In this document: positions 1 through 8,494 of the stretch, in pieces | Numbering within the stretch: the first letter of the stretch is position 1 | Layout of the letters: each line of letters starts with the position of its first letter | Position numbers and translations under genes: made by a program | The notes under the pieces: generated by a model | Seen by the model: the letters and a program-made list of their open reading frames with translations, nothing else | What the model was told of the DNA's origin: nothing | Databases searched by the model: none | Source: a bacterium | GTDB lineage: Bacteria > UBP14 > UBA6098 | NCBI GenBank assembly: GCA_023145965.1 | Contig: JAGLDC010000061.1 | Span: forward strand, 1-37,712 | Direction of reading: 5' to 3' | Length of the DNA: 37,712 bases

Positions 1-152
1 CGGCGTTCGGTGTTAATCTTTTCGAAAAGTTCGTCTTGCCAGGTCTGGAGTTCAATCCAGCTCGCAGGCGAACTTCCACCGCAACCCGTAACAGCGAGTA
101 TAGCCGCTACAATCATTATTACAGAGAGTTTTACCCCACTGTAAATCCTCAT
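1..152 (-). CDS. CAP/SCP-domain-like lipoprotein, N-terminal fragment (runs off the window)
   Basis: Only the first 50 codons are present, and the gene continues beyond base 1. The start ATG is at 152-150, directly after the stop of the upstream barrel gene (154-156), so it is probably the last visible gene of the 6193-to-1 cluster. The N-terminus is a basic stretch, a hydrophobic core and a lipobox ending in VTGC (Cys 24), so the mature protein should be a lipoprotein. The final visible residues, ELFEKINTERR, resemble the opening helix of CAP/SCP-family domains, which commonly read as a Leu-rich helix followed by iNeeR. The lipoprotein call is fairly safe. The CAP call rests on about eleven residues and needs the downstream sequence. 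Confidence 0.6.
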   Translation of the reverse strand, partial: MRIYSGVKLSVIMIVAAILAVTGCGGSSPASWIELQTWQDELFEKINTER

Positions 153-153
153 T

Positions 154-1389
154 TTAAAGATCGACAGCAACCGTGAATCCTCCGACTAAAAGAGATTCGT
201 TGACCCTGTCCATATCCTCTCGGTTAGCTGTTTCATAAGGCGATGGTAACCACGATTCCGGAAATTGGTCGTGCTGATAATATGTGCTCATCTGATAACC
301 ACCGAATACATCCACTTTGACTTTCCCAAACGCAACTCCGCTTCCAAGAGTGAAACCGGTTCTCACTACCTGATCGACAAGTGGTATCCTGTAATGATAA
401 GCTCCGAGTCGCAACGGAATATTGTTAGCTAGCTTGTGTTCCAGTCCAATGCGGAATTCCCAGGAATCCTCAAGTTGTGCAAATGCGCTATCTTCCTCAG
501 CCAGAGCAGAATAGCCTACGAACTCGAACTCAACCACAGCTCGGCTTACGACATAACCGGGTGGGCGATAACCTATACCGATCCCTATTCTCGAAGGGAG
601 AAAATCGGGGTAGAGGCTTTCTCCCAGATCGACCTCGGGAGTCCAGCGAAGACCGATCTGCCAGCGATCGGTAGGCGTAGCAACTGCGGAAAGCGAGATC
701 ATGGTGCCAGAAAGATCAGCGGAATAGACCGTGTCATCATCGAAAGCGGCTTCCCATGGCTCGGTATTGTGGACCACTGAGTCCTGCGCCTCGGGGCTAC
801 GATGCATTTCGATAGTGCCAGAAAGAAGCGTCGCTGAAATACCGATACTTCCATAATCGAGAATATCCTCGCGAACAGCAAAGGTTGGGCCGGCAAGCGC
901 TCCATCGGAATCTAAACTCCAGGTACCGATAAGTCGATCTGCATTAGGGTCTTCGCGCTGACGCACCTGTTCACGATAGATATATTCAGCATCGAACACC
1001 ACGGAATAACCCGCCGCAATCGTCGGTATCCAGTCGCCCTCGAAACCGTAAGAAACAAAACCACCAAAGGTGGGATATGTCTCTTTCATGCTAACATAAG
1101 GTGTCCATCCAACTCGATCTTCGAAGGAGTCGAAAAGCGGAAGTGCACGCTCTTCACTGGCGTTGATAAGATTCAGGTTTACGCCAATATTTATGCCATC
1201 ACGGGGGAGACAGGAAGGCGCCCAAAGTGCCGAAGCGGGTTCCTCCGGCGGAAGGACTTTAAGTCCACCCATCGCTGAAGTCGCAGCACTAGAGGGCATA
1301 ACTGGACCATCGAGAAAAAAAGCACCGTGATAGGTGTATCCCATCGCAATAAACGATAAAGCAGTAATTAATAAAATCGCTCTTTTCAT
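154..1389 (-). CDS. Outer-membrane beta-barrel protein (FadL/PorV-like)
   Basis: A 411-residue protein with an N-terminal signal peptide (MKRAILLITALSFIAMGYTY). An Ala/Ser-Thr-rich stretch (SSAATSAMGG, about residues 33-42) recalls the N-termini of PorV/UPF0164 and FadL-type barrels. The rest alternates aromatic, Gly and polar residues as expected for transmembrane beta-strands, with acidic loops. It ends in a hydrophobic strand (VGGFTVAVDL) suited to act as the outer-membrane insertion signal. A GAGG ribosome site precedes the start at a normal distance. It lies 16 bases after the helix-hairpin-helix gene on the same strand, so it is probably co-transcribed. Its cargo is unknown. It could be a transport barrel or a T9SS-linked scaffold barrel, and the sequence does not decide. 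Confidence 0.72.
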   Translation of the reverse strand: MKRAILLITALSFIAMGYTYHGAFFLDGPVMPSSAATSAMGGLKVLPPEEPASALWAPSCLPRDGINIGVNLNLINASEERALPLFDSFEDRVGWTPYVSMKETYPTFGGFVSYGFEGDWIPTIAAGYSVVFDAEYIYREQVRQREDPNADRLIGTWSLDSDGALAGPTFAVREDILDYGSIGISATLLSGTIEMHRSPEAQDSVVHNTEPWEAAFDDDTVYSADLSGTMISLSAVATPTDRWQIGLRWTPEVDLGESLYPDFLPSRIGIGIGYRPPGYVVSRAVVEFEFVGYSALAEEDSAFAQLEDSWEFRIGLEHKLANNIPLRLGAYHYRIPLVDQVVRTGFTLGSGVAFGKVKVDVFGGYQMSTYYQHDQFPESWLPSPYETANREDMDRVNESLLVGGFTVAVDL

Positions 1390-1405
1390 AAAACCTCGCT
1401 AAATA

Positions 1406-3814
1406 TCAGAAGAAATAATCCATTTGAATGCGCCATGAAGATGTAACCTCTTTGACACGCGTGCCCTCGATCTCGGACTCTGGATCGCCATAGCCACTAC
1501 GAAAATCGATATTCGAGGCCTCGAGTGGAGCATCGAGTGCAATCTTAAAGGTCAGTGATAAATTCTCGACCAGACGGTCGCGAAATGCAACCCACCAGTG
1601 AAGTGCGTCGATTGGGCTATCGAGTTCGGAGAATTCGTTATCCTCAAAATTCCATAACCAACCGCGATATACAATGGCTTGTCCGTTTATAGCAAGATGG
1701 TCGGAAAGGTTGATGTCGTAATTGAGCATAAGGCCTTCAGAAACATTTACCACACCACCAAGAAGTAAATCCTCGCCAAGTGGATCACCGCTACCGTAAT
1801 ACCTCGGTCGCGGAGGACTCCCTAGAAAACTGTGAATAAGCGTAAAACCGAGACGTGAGTAGTTTGCAAGCCTCGTGTCTGCGGTAAGTCGGATTTCGTC
1901 AACCGTGAAGGCTGTCGGTGTAAGTGAATTTTCCTCGCTACGACCCTGCCATTTTCTCCAGAGCCTGAAAGTAAGATTGTTATTCGGGCGCCAGTTAGTT
2001 TTGAGAACTATCCTGCGATAGTCGGTCATATCTGAAAGACGTGTAAAAGCATCGAACTCAAGCGTGCCATCAATCTGGCGGAACGGTTTACCATAAAGCT
2101 CAAGATATAATCCCTCTTCGGCCATAGGCCGAGGATTTTCCTCTGCGAGAACAACCATATTTGGATCGACGAGGCGGTAGTCATCCTCGATAAGAGAACC
2201 TTTGTAGCGAGCATATTCCGCGAAGCCGCGATTATAAGGGTTGTCAAAATCCAGATCGTAATGACGATATACCGCAACCGCCGAAAGCCTGTTAGAAGTA
2301 AAATGCGCTTTCGCTACGAGACCATAAGGATCATCGCCGATAGGAAGAAAACTAGTTTTTTCTCCGCTTATTGTGTCGATAATACCGTTTTCATACCAAT
2401 TTAAGGCAATATTGCTATCTCTAACTATTTCGGAAAACTCAGCGGAAAGCGCAAGATTGCCGATAGTCCATAATCCATGGATACCGACAGCCGAGCGATT
2501 ATCCTGTGGAAACGTCATACTGAAAAGCTCGGCGTCGCGCTCATCCACCTTTACGCTTGTGCCACCGGGGATATAATCGGGATTGATAATCGAACCGGGC
2601 TGTGGATCCCAGGTCTTGTCGTAATTCGCACGATAACCGGTAACGCCGATTCGGAGATTTAAAAGCGGCGAAAATGTCAGATCACCGGCAAACATAGTCT
2701 CATGCACCTGATTCTCCCAATCTTTCGCACCTGAGATGAGATCGGTGAAACTGCCGTCTTCGTTAAGAATAGCATCTTTGTTCCTGCTCGAAACGAGTAT
2801 GGTCGGTTCGATGGATTTCCATTTAAGCTCAAGGGCAGTGCCGCGAAGAGCATAGGTCTCCGAGCTTGACAGGTCTGGATACACACCTAAATGGCGAACA
2901 TCGAAGCCGGTGCCTGTCCAACGCGGAACGAAATAATCTCCGGAATTAAATGTAACCCCTTCGCCAAAAGCTGCAGAATAATCCCCAATAACAAAGCTCC
3001 TGACCTTGACCGGCCCGAGCTGGTAACGCGTAAGGCCGCCATAAAACTTCATGTCTGGGTAATCGAACGGATTAGCCCAGTTGTTATGGTCGATATTCTC
3101 GCCCTCGCTGCGCCCAAAACGAAAACCCTCTGAGATTGGGCCGTTGTTCAGACGAATCTTGAGATATGACAACGGATTTATCTGATCGGAGGTGCCGGCG
3201 AAACGCGCTTGTGCATAGCCGCCGGTGAGCCAGTCTATCGGTCGCTGTTTACCATAACCGATATAAGTTCGCACCGAAACATAACCGCGCGCCGAAAGCC
3301 CGTTAACCGATCTAAGCTGGCGTCGGTCCTTAACCTCACCGATATCTCTTCGGTGCCGAAGAAGAGCAATGGCATCCGTAGAGGAAACATTCTGAAGCGA
3401 GACTAAATCGCGGTAATCGAGCTCGAGAAGCGTGGGCATAGTGCGTATAGCATCGACCCACATATCGACTACCTCGTCGGAGACACTTTCACCCGCCAGC
3501 CATTCGCCAACACGAAAATAAAGCGAGTCAATTCTGTCGAGTGCAGAGGTCTCACCAAGTTCCGCACCAATGCTTACAAGTGGTTTAAGTTTGGCAAATT
3601 CTTTGGGTGTGAAAACCCCGAGTTCGAGGAGATCATAAATGCTATTGAAACCCCCTCCAAAACGCATTCTCTCACAGATAGCATCCCTCTGTTCTGGTGT
3701 AATAGGAAGCTCGCCGAGGGTTGAGCAATCATTACCGGAAAGCTCGACCTGCGCACCAAAAAGCGAGACAACAGCCAAAAACAGCAATAATGTAGTTTTC
3801 TTTTTATTGTCCAA
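1406..3814 (-). CDS. Helix-hairpin-helix protein fused to a large outer-membrane beta-barrel
   Basis: An 802-residue protein. After a signal peptide (about residues 1-21) come two helix-hairpin-helix-like regions. One is at about 31-82 (LPITPEQRDAICERM ... YDLLELGVFTPKEF). The other, at about 126-187, includes LLELDYRDLVSL, DIGEVKDRRQLRSVNGLS and the GLSARG turn, and is ComEA-like in spacing. From about residue 198 to the end the sequence is beta-rich, with Tyr/Trp-flanked strands and acidic loops, and finishes with an aromatic strand (SSWRIQMDYFF) typical of outer-membrane barrels. Similar HhH-plus-barrel proteins of 650-850 residues are common in Bacteroidetes-like genomes, but no function is established that I know of. 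It overlaps the upstream barrel gene by 11 bases. HhH motifs often contact DNA backbone; a DNA role here is inference. Confidence 0.75.
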   Translation of the reverse strand: MDNKKKTTLLLFLAVVSLFGAQVELSGNDCSTLGELPITPEQRDAICERMRFGGGFNSIYDLLELGVFTPKEFAKLKPLVSIGAELGETSALDRIDSLYFRVGEWLAGESVSDEVVDMWVDAIRTMPTLLELDYRDLVSLQNVSSTDAIALLRHRRDIGEVKDRRQLRSVNGLSARGYVSVRTYIGYGKQRPIDWLTGGYAQARFAGTSDQINPLSYLKIRLNNGPISEGFRFGRSEGENIDHNNWANPFDYPDMKFYGGLTRYQLGPVKVRSFVIGDYSAAFGEGVTFNSGDYFVPRWTGTGFDVRHLGVYPDLSSSETYALRGTALELKWKSIEPTILVSSRNKDAILNEDGSFTDLISGAKDWENQVHETMFAGDLTFSPLLNLRIGVTGYRANYDKTWDPQPGSIINPDYIPGGTSVKVDERDAELFSMTFPQDNRSAVGIHGLWTIGNLALSAEFSEIVRDSNIALNWYENGIIDTISGEKTSFLPIGDDPYGLVAKAHFTSNRLSAVAVYRHYDLDFDNPYNRGFAEYARYKGSLIEDDYRLVDPNMVVLAEENPRPMAEEGLYLELYGKPFRQIDGTLEFDAFTRLSDMTDYRRIVLKTNWRPNNNLTFRLWRKWQGRSEENSLTPTAFTVDEIRLTADTRLANYSRLGFTLIHSFLGSPPRPRYYGSGDPLGEDLLLGGVVNVSEGLMLNYDINLSDHLAINGQAIVYRGWLWNFEDNEFSELDSPIDALHWWVAFRDRLVENLSLTFKIALDAPLEASNIDFRSGYGDPESEIEGTRVKEVTSSWRIQMDYFF

Positions 3815-4640
3815 AATCGATACCTATACTCGCGGCGTGTGAAAGAGGCAACGCCGGATGACTTTTTAACGCGTAATCGAAACGCGCGAATTTATATTTT
3901 AGGCCAACTCCCGCCGTAACCCGATCGGGATTGGTGACCGCGCCAAAACGGAAAGTAACTATCTCGTGCGGTGAAAAGGATATTCCGAGACCATAAGTAT
4001 AGCCGGCGATGCTTTCCCTGCGGACATGAAAAACCATATCCGTAGCATTATATGGAGAATACCCGATAGAAGCAGTTACTGCACGGGGTATCTCTATGTC
4101 TCCCTCTACACCAAGATTAGTGGCTGTTAGGTTTTCAGCGAAAATGGAAACCTTGGTCCTTTTATAGATCACTGCCTCACCTGCCATATCGAATGCAGCC
4201 CCTGCGCCGGAACCGAGATCCATACCTCCAATGCTTTTACCATAGGACAGCGAATAAAAGCTTCCTCTAACAGCGAGATTGAACTCAGTGTGTATGTCTG
4301 AAAAAACCGGTCTCGTATAGGCAAAACCGATACTTGTCTCGGTCGAGAGATCGCCAACTGATTGGCCTCCAAGCACCGCAGAAAAACGACCGATTTTTTC
4401 GTGTGACCAGGAAGCCCATGCTGAAAGTTGATCGAAATCGGAGTAATTGAAAGACCGAATATAACCGCCTCCGGCGGTAATTTCGCCCTTATAGAAAAGC
4501 GATGTAGGCCCGGGGCCGATAGCTGGGGATATATCGGCCATACCAATTGCAGCGGGATCGGGCGGAGGGACCTCGAACACTGCAAGAACTGACCCGACAA
4601 CAATAACTACGAAAATGGAAATAAGCCTAGTAGTCGTCAT
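3804..4640 (-). CDS. PorV-like outer-membrane beta-barrel protein
   Basis: A 278-residue protein with a signal peptide (about residues 1-21) followed by a PorV-like opening (DPAAIGMADISPAIGPGPTS), where the pattern of small residues around GMA is characteristic of this barrel class. Repeated Gly- and aromatic-rich strands follow (GFAYTRPVF, YSLSYGKSIGGMDLG, YGLGISFSP, AGVGLKYKF). It ends in SIGIDFGQ, a plausible barrel signal strand. PorV in T9SS shuttles cargo carrying C-terminal sorting domains to the attachment machinery. The gene directly upstream encodes a protein with such a tail and overlaps this start by 4 bases, which fits a cargo-barrel pairing but does not prove it. The other end overlaps the HhH-barrel gene by 11 bases. 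Confidence 0.7.
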   Translation of the reverse strand: MTTTRLISIFVVIVVGSVLAVFEVPPPDPAAIGMADISPAIGPGPTSLFYKGEITAGGGYIRSFNYSDFDQLSAWASWSHEKIGRFSAVLGGQSVGDLSTETSIGFAYTRPVFSDIHTEFNLAVRGSFYSLSYGKSIGGMDLGSGAGAAFDMAGEAVIYKRTKVSIFAENLTATNLGVEGDIEIPRAVTASIGYSPYNATDMVFHVRRESIAGYTYGLGISFSPHEIVTFRFGAVTNPDRVTAGVGLKYKFARFDYALKSHPALPLSHAASIGIDFGQ

Positions 4641-6193
4641 TTTAAAGCACTCCCAATAGCAATAGTTTTCTTAACTGACTCCCTAGAACCGGAAACTGGA
4701 ATGGACTCCAGCAATAGCATATAAACCCCCTCGCCTATGAGTTGGCTTGTTTCGTCCCTTCCATCCCAATCCATCGAGACCGTCGATGAGGGCGTGCCAT
4801 CATAGAGGGTTGTGACATTGCGCCCCATGCGGTCGAAAAGCCTTAGCACAGCACGACTACCCACAGGAACTGTGAACTGAACGTTCATATAATCGTCGCT
4901 TATGGGAACAAACACGCCCTGGGGAATTATTATCTCCGAGCTCTCCCCGGATGGCGGCGTTACAAACGGAACAATAACAATATCCTCCACCGAGGCAGGA
5001 AGTATCTGGAACTCGTCATTATAAACACCAGCAATACCATAGATAGTAATGCCGTCACCAATATTGATCGAATCTCCATCGAGGCCGGTCGTTGACCATA
5101 TGCGAGCCGAAACATAGACACCGCCATCATCGACAACCACATTCCAGTTGCCGTCTCCGGTGCCGTAGCGGTCGTAAACCGTTCCTTGAACAACCGTCCA
5201 GACGCCTTCCCAAGCGGCTGCATCCGAGATCACCGAAGAATAATCGAGCGGTGTGGGTAGAGTATCCTCGCCAACAATCTCCCAATCGGAGACCTCGATC
5301 TCAGTTGTGCCCAAATATTCGCTAATCGTGCCGGAAACTCGTGCCACAGCACCGCGAACAAGAAGGGATTCCATATCGGCAGTGAGACTCCATTCAAAAA
5401 GCTGTATTCCTTTACCGCTTTCGTCCTGAATGTAGGCCTTAAGCTGCGTAGTTTTAAGCGCACCGGCAGCGGCGGTAATAACACCCTCGACAACAACCTC
5501 ATCGAAGGCCGAAGGATCGGCCTGAATATCGGCTATCGGGATGACAAGCGTATCCGAAGGGCCGGAAGTATCGCTAGTATCAACCGTAGCTGAGATATCG
5601 TCATCACTACGCGGTTCCAAAACATATTCATTCCATGAATAGCTCATCATTCCGGTAATGGTCTCGATTGTATCGCCGGCGTTTGGGCTATAAGAATAGT
5701 CGAAGCCGCGCTTCACCTTCAAATTGCCCGTTACATCACTTATCTCCCAAAGCGAATCCACTCCCCCGACAACAACAACATCAGATAGAGTGACGAGAAC
5801 GCCTTCGAGAGCCTCGAAGGTGTCTGCAACACCACATGACGTAGGCCATGGATCGGGCACAGAACCTGTTGAGTCGCTCGAAAACGCGGTGATGGTCGTA
5901 AGCTCGGTGAGACCGTAATACTCATCGACTGTGGCAGTTATGGTAATATAATCGCCGAGACTCACTGAATTGACATAGTCGTAAACATAAACACCATGCC
6001 ACGGCCCCCCCTCCGAATCGGAGAGGTAATATTTGTCGCCGGAATATTCCGTAGCTGCAACAACCCCAGAAACCGTAACAACCTCGCCATCGTAGGGCGA
6101 GTCGCCGGACATGGAATACTGAATGTCGTAAACAGTCAGAGCCATGGAACTAACGACACACAAGATCAACAACATTAAAAAACACTTCTTCAT
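4637..6193 (-). CDS. Secreted protein with about four OB-like repeats and a FlgD-like C-terminal sorting domain
   Basis: A 518-residue protein. After a signal peptide (about residues 1-18) come about four related beta-rich repeats at roughly 20-110, 115-205, 215-315 and 320-400. Their recurring pattern is GxVVTVSGVV / YYLSDSxGG / GVYVYD / LGDYITITATV, which resembles the OB-like domain of YhcR-type nucleases and DUF5689-like domains. Examples are VTVSGVVAATEY with YYLSDSEGGP, and VVVEGVITAAAG with AYIQDESGKGIQLFE. No nuclease active site is visible. Residues about 430-518 form a FlgD-like/T9SS-type tail (AVLRLFDRMGRNVTTLYDG ... WDGRDETSQLIGEGVYMLLL). It is the first gene of the minus-strand cluster, with a promoter at 6237-6265. 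OB folds often bind oligonucleotides or sugars; the ligand here is unknown. Confidence 0.72.
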   Translation of the reverse strand: MKKCFLMLLILCVVSSMALTVYDIQYSMSGDSPYDGEVVTVSGVVAATEYSGDKYYLSDSEGGPWHGVYVYDYVNSVSLGDYITITATVDEYYGLTELTTITAFSSDSTGSVPDPWPTSCGVADTFEALEGVLVTLSDVVVVGGVDSLWEISDVTGNLKVKRGFDYSYSPNAGDTIETITGMMSYSWNEYVLEPRSDDDISATVDTSDTSGPSDTLVIPIADIQADPSAFDEVVVEGVITAAAGALKTTQLKAYIQDESGKGIQLFEWSLTADMESLLVRGAVARVSGTISEYLGTTEIEVSDWEIVGEDTLPTPLDYSSVISDAAAWEGVWTVVQGTVYDRYGTGDGNWNVVVDDGGVYVSARIWSTTGLDGDSINIGDGITIYGIAGVYNDEFQILPASVEDIVIVPFVTPPSGESSEIIIPQGVFVPISDDYMNVQFTVPVGSRAVLRLFDRMGRNVTTLYDGTPSSTVSMDWDGRDETSQLIGEGVYMLLLESIPVSGSRESVKKTIAIGSALK

Positions 6194-6236
6194 AACTAAC
6201 CGTTCCCTATGGTTGGAAGTGAAAACATAACTATGG

Positions 6237-6265
6237 AATATAAGCTATAATTCTGCCAGAGGCAA
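6237..6265 (-). promoter_or_regulatory. Candidate sigma-70 promoter for the surface-protein cluster
   Basis: Reading the minus strand, TTGCCT (complement of 6260-6265), 17 bases, then TATATT (complement of 6237-6242). It lies about 45 bases upstream of the ATG at 6193. The hexamers match the consensus at 4/6 and 5/6 positions. Transcription would start near 6230. Confidence 0.45.
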
Positions 6266-6381
6266 ACTTTTTTGTTATATTTTTGCAATCCTAACGAATA
6301 CTTTGTATTTATTAGCTTAGCGAATCTTTTTTCCTTTAAAAAATTAAAAAACGAACAAATATTTAATTCCCTTGATTTTTT

Positions 6382-6410
6382 TTGAATTTAATTTATTTTT
6401 TCTATATATT
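6382..6410 (+). promoter_or_regulatory. Candidate sigma-70 promoter for the YwgA/Panacea-HD module
   Basis: TTGAAT (6382-6387), 17 bases, TATATT (6405-6410), giving a predicted start near 6417 and a leader of about 50 bases. The surrounding 6250-6460 stretch is very A+T-rich, so chance matches are more likely than usual. The spacing and the position relative to the start codon support it. Confidence 0.45.
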
Positions 6411-6436
6411 CTATGAAAATTATTTATCTAAACTGA

Positions 6437-6450
6437 GTATTTTAAAATAC
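6437..6450. promoter_or_regulatory. 14-bp perfect palindrome in the leader (possible operator)
   Basis: GTATTTTAAAATAC is perfectly self-complementary. It sits between the predicted transcription start (about 6417) and the ribosome site (6460-6463). A repressor bound here would block the transcript, as in autoregulated toxin-antitoxin operons. A+T-rich palindromes of this size can arise by chance. Confidence 0.35.
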
Positions 6451-6469
6451 ATATTTTATGGAGAGAGAA

Positions 6470-6952
6470 ATGGCTTCAAGAAAAGACACATTAGCTGGAT
6501 TTCTTAAAACACTCAAATTCGAAAACAATGATATAAGAGATAGTTTTCAAAATAGATTTAGAATACAAAAATATATTTATCTTTTGCAAGAGTGGAAAGG
6601 TTATAACTGGCGATATAGTTATAATGTTTATTTAAGCGGCCCATATTCGACAGAACTAGCAAAAGAGGTTTATCAGGTATTAGATGAAGATATTATAAGT
6701 AATACAACTACAAAATTACCGCAGCCTTTTTGTGAAGATTTGAAGGAAATTCAAGCTCTAACAAATTCGGATGAGCAACTCGAAGCGCTCTCGACCCTTT
6801 TATACATCTCAAAATCTTTTCAATTGGTTACTAAAGAATTAGACAAAATAAAAAGTTACGCATTATCTCGTTTTAGTTCTGTAAAACCCTTTATATCAAA
6901 CGATGTTAGAGATGAAGCTTGGAGCATAATCGAAAATAAAAAAATGCTATAA
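6470..6952 (+). CDS. YwgA-like / Panacea (DUF4065)-like small protein
   Basis: 160 residues from the ATG at 6470, which has GGAG at 6460-6463 six bases upstream. An ATG at 6458 in the same frame would overlap this ribosome site and is less likely. The core RFRIQKYIYLLQEW ... YNVYLSGPYSTELAKEVYQVL (about residues 25-70) matches the pattern QKxxYLxQ...YxxxxYGPYSxxL shared by Bacillus YwgA and the SocA/Panacea fold. Panacea domains act as antitoxins or chaperone adaptors in many toxin-antitoxin pairs. From memory, B. subtilis ywgA lies next to ywfO, an HD phosphohydrolase gene, and the same pairing occurs here. No signal peptide or membrane segment is visible, so it should be cytoplasmic. The gene is markedly A+T-richer than its neighbours. 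The exact family is uncertain. Confidence 0.6.
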   Translation: MASRKDTLAGFLKTLKFENNDIRDSFQNRFRIQKYIYLLQEWKGYNWRYSYNVYLSGPYSTELAKEVYQVLDEDIISNTTTKLPQPFCEDLKEIQALTNSDEQLEALSTLLYISKSFQLVTKELDKIKSYALSRFSSVKPFISNDVRDEAWSIIENKKML

Positions 6953-6954
6953 TT

Positions 6955-8406
6955 GTGGATGAGCTAAAACTCACACACCGTATATTGGACAATCTATACG
7001 GTTTAATATATCTATCCGATCTTGAAATTGAGCTAATAAATACCCCCCAGTTTCAAAGACTAAGGAAAATCAAACAACTTGGAGTCGCCGATTTAGTCTT
7101 CCCGGGTTCCCAGCACACGCGCTTTAGCCATTCATTAGGTGTTTTAGAAGTGACCGAGAAGGTATTTAAAAACATTAGGAGAAACTTGCCAGATGGTTAT
7201 TCTGAGGATGATCTCGAATATGACAGAAAAAAACTCAGGATAGCTGCTTTATTGCATGATATTGGCCACTATCCTCTTTCCCACACTTTAGAATCCGCTT
7301 ATCAAAAATATACTTATTACGAAACTAAATATCCAAAAAATGGAATATTAAAACAAGAAAATGCGTTAACCTTAACGAAAAAAGACCTTCATCACGAGTA
7401 TATTGGCAAACACATTATTGAAAATTGCACAAACATCAAGAGTATTTTAAAGAAAGAGTTTTCAGAGCAAGATATCGAAGATATTTCAAACACTATTATT
7501 GGTGATTTGATACATGAAAGGCCTTTTTATGCTCATATTTTACATTCGGACCTAGATGTCGATACATTAGATTATTGCCTTCGGGATTCCGACGGAACGG
7601 GCATAGCCTACGGGAAATATGATATTAATTATCTTTTGGATAATGTTGTCCTACACTCGATAAATGATAAATTTGTTATTTGTTTTAAGGAAAAAGCGAT
7701 ACACACTATCGAACATTTTTTACTCGCTAAACACTTCTATTACCTTCAAATACTATACCATCCCAAAAGATTATTCTTTGAGGAAACCGCAACCCGATTC
7801 GCCATAGAAGCGATAAAAATCGGATGGTTACCGTCTCCAAAATCTTACAGAGACAAAATTATTGAAATAGAAGGTACATTTTATAATGATAATTATTTCT
7901 GGGACTTATGCTCAAAAGCATATAAAAATAAAACAATAAAGGACAATAAACCAACACCAGCGATGCATATCTATTCAAGAATTCTCTTTGAAAGACTCGC
8001 ACCTAAAAATTGTTTAAAAATCGAAAAAATGAAAGAAATAAATGAAACGGATCGCGATCCTAATAACATTTGGAAAAAACTTAAAGAAAGCGTTTTAGAA
8101 AAAAGAGTTATAGAAAGAGAATTTACTTTTCTTGATTATAAATTTAAATTCGACAAGATAACAAATGACACTTTTGGAAGGTTTTATAATTATTTCAATA
8201 TTACAAAAACAACCCAGGAATACCGTAATTCGTTAGAAAAAAGACAAAGTAAGGTTCAAAATAACGAATTCCTTATTCAATCACGTGATTCGATCAAGAT
8301 AATCGACGAAAAAGGAAATATAGACTTTTTATCGAATAATAAAGACTCTTTGGCTTATATTTTAGCAAAAAATAAAATCGGTATTTATTTGGATTTTGGT
8401 GATTAA
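6955..8406 (+). CDS. HD-superfamily phosphohydrolase (YwfO/dNTPase-like)
   Basis: 483 residues from a GTG start two bases after the upstream stop, implying translational coupling. There is no good separate ribosome site. The HD signature is complete: HTRFSHSLGV (H54, H59), HDIGHYPLSH (H101, D102, H105), HHEYIG (H146, H147) and DLDVDTLDYCLRD (about 199-211) supply the expected metal ligands. The N-terminal LINTPQFQRLRKIKQLG is typical of the dGTPase/SAMHD1-like and YwfO-like branch. These enzymes hydrolyse nucleoside triphosphates or related phosphoesters; the substrate here is unknown. The C-terminal third (about 330-483) is Lys- and Asn-rich and unassigned. Paired with a YwgA/Panacea-like gene and very A+T-rich, it looks horizontally acquired. 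A defence or toxin-antitoxin role is inference. Confidence 0.82.
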   Translation: MDELKLTHRILDNLYGLIYLSDLEIELINTPQFQRLRKIKQLGVADLVFPGSQHTRFSHSLGVLEVTEKVFKNIRRNLPDGYSEDDLEYDRKKLRIAALLHDIGHYPLSHTLESAYQKYTYYETKYPKNGILKQENALTLTKKDLHHEYIGKHIIENCTNIKSILKKEFSEQDIEDISNTIIGDLIHERPFYAHILHSDLDVDTLDYCLRDSDGTGIAYGKYDINYLLDNVVLHSINDKFVICFKEKAIHTIEHFLLAKHFYYLQILYHPKRLFFEETATRFAIEAIKIGWLPSPKSYRDKIIEIEGTFYNDNYFWDLCSKAYKNKTIKDNKPTPAMHIYSRILFERLAPKNCLKIEKMKEINETDRDPNNIWKKLKESVLEKRVIEREFTFLDYKFKFDKITNDTFGRFYNYFNITKTTQEYRNSLEKRQSKVQNNEFLIQSRDSIKIIDEKGNIDFLSNNKDSLAYILAKNKIGIYLDFGD

Positions 8407-8435
8407 CCTCCCTCCCAATCTAAAAATCACATAGC

Positions 8436-8463
8436 TTGAATTTTTCCTCGATATACTTAATAT
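8436..8463 (+). promoter_or_regulatory. Weak candidate promoter for the small secreted protein
   Basis: TTGAAT (8436-8441), 16 bases, TAATAT (8458-8463). A strong AGGAGG ribosome site follows at 8484-8489, just before the ATG at 8495. Confidence 0.3.
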
Positions 8464-8494
8464 TATTAATAGATACTACAATTAGGAGGTTTTT

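Noticed and set aside
436-780. Plus-strand open frame of 114 codons opposite the FadL/PorV-like barrel
   Set aside because: No signal, motif or ribosome site; it is fully antisense to a better-supported gene.
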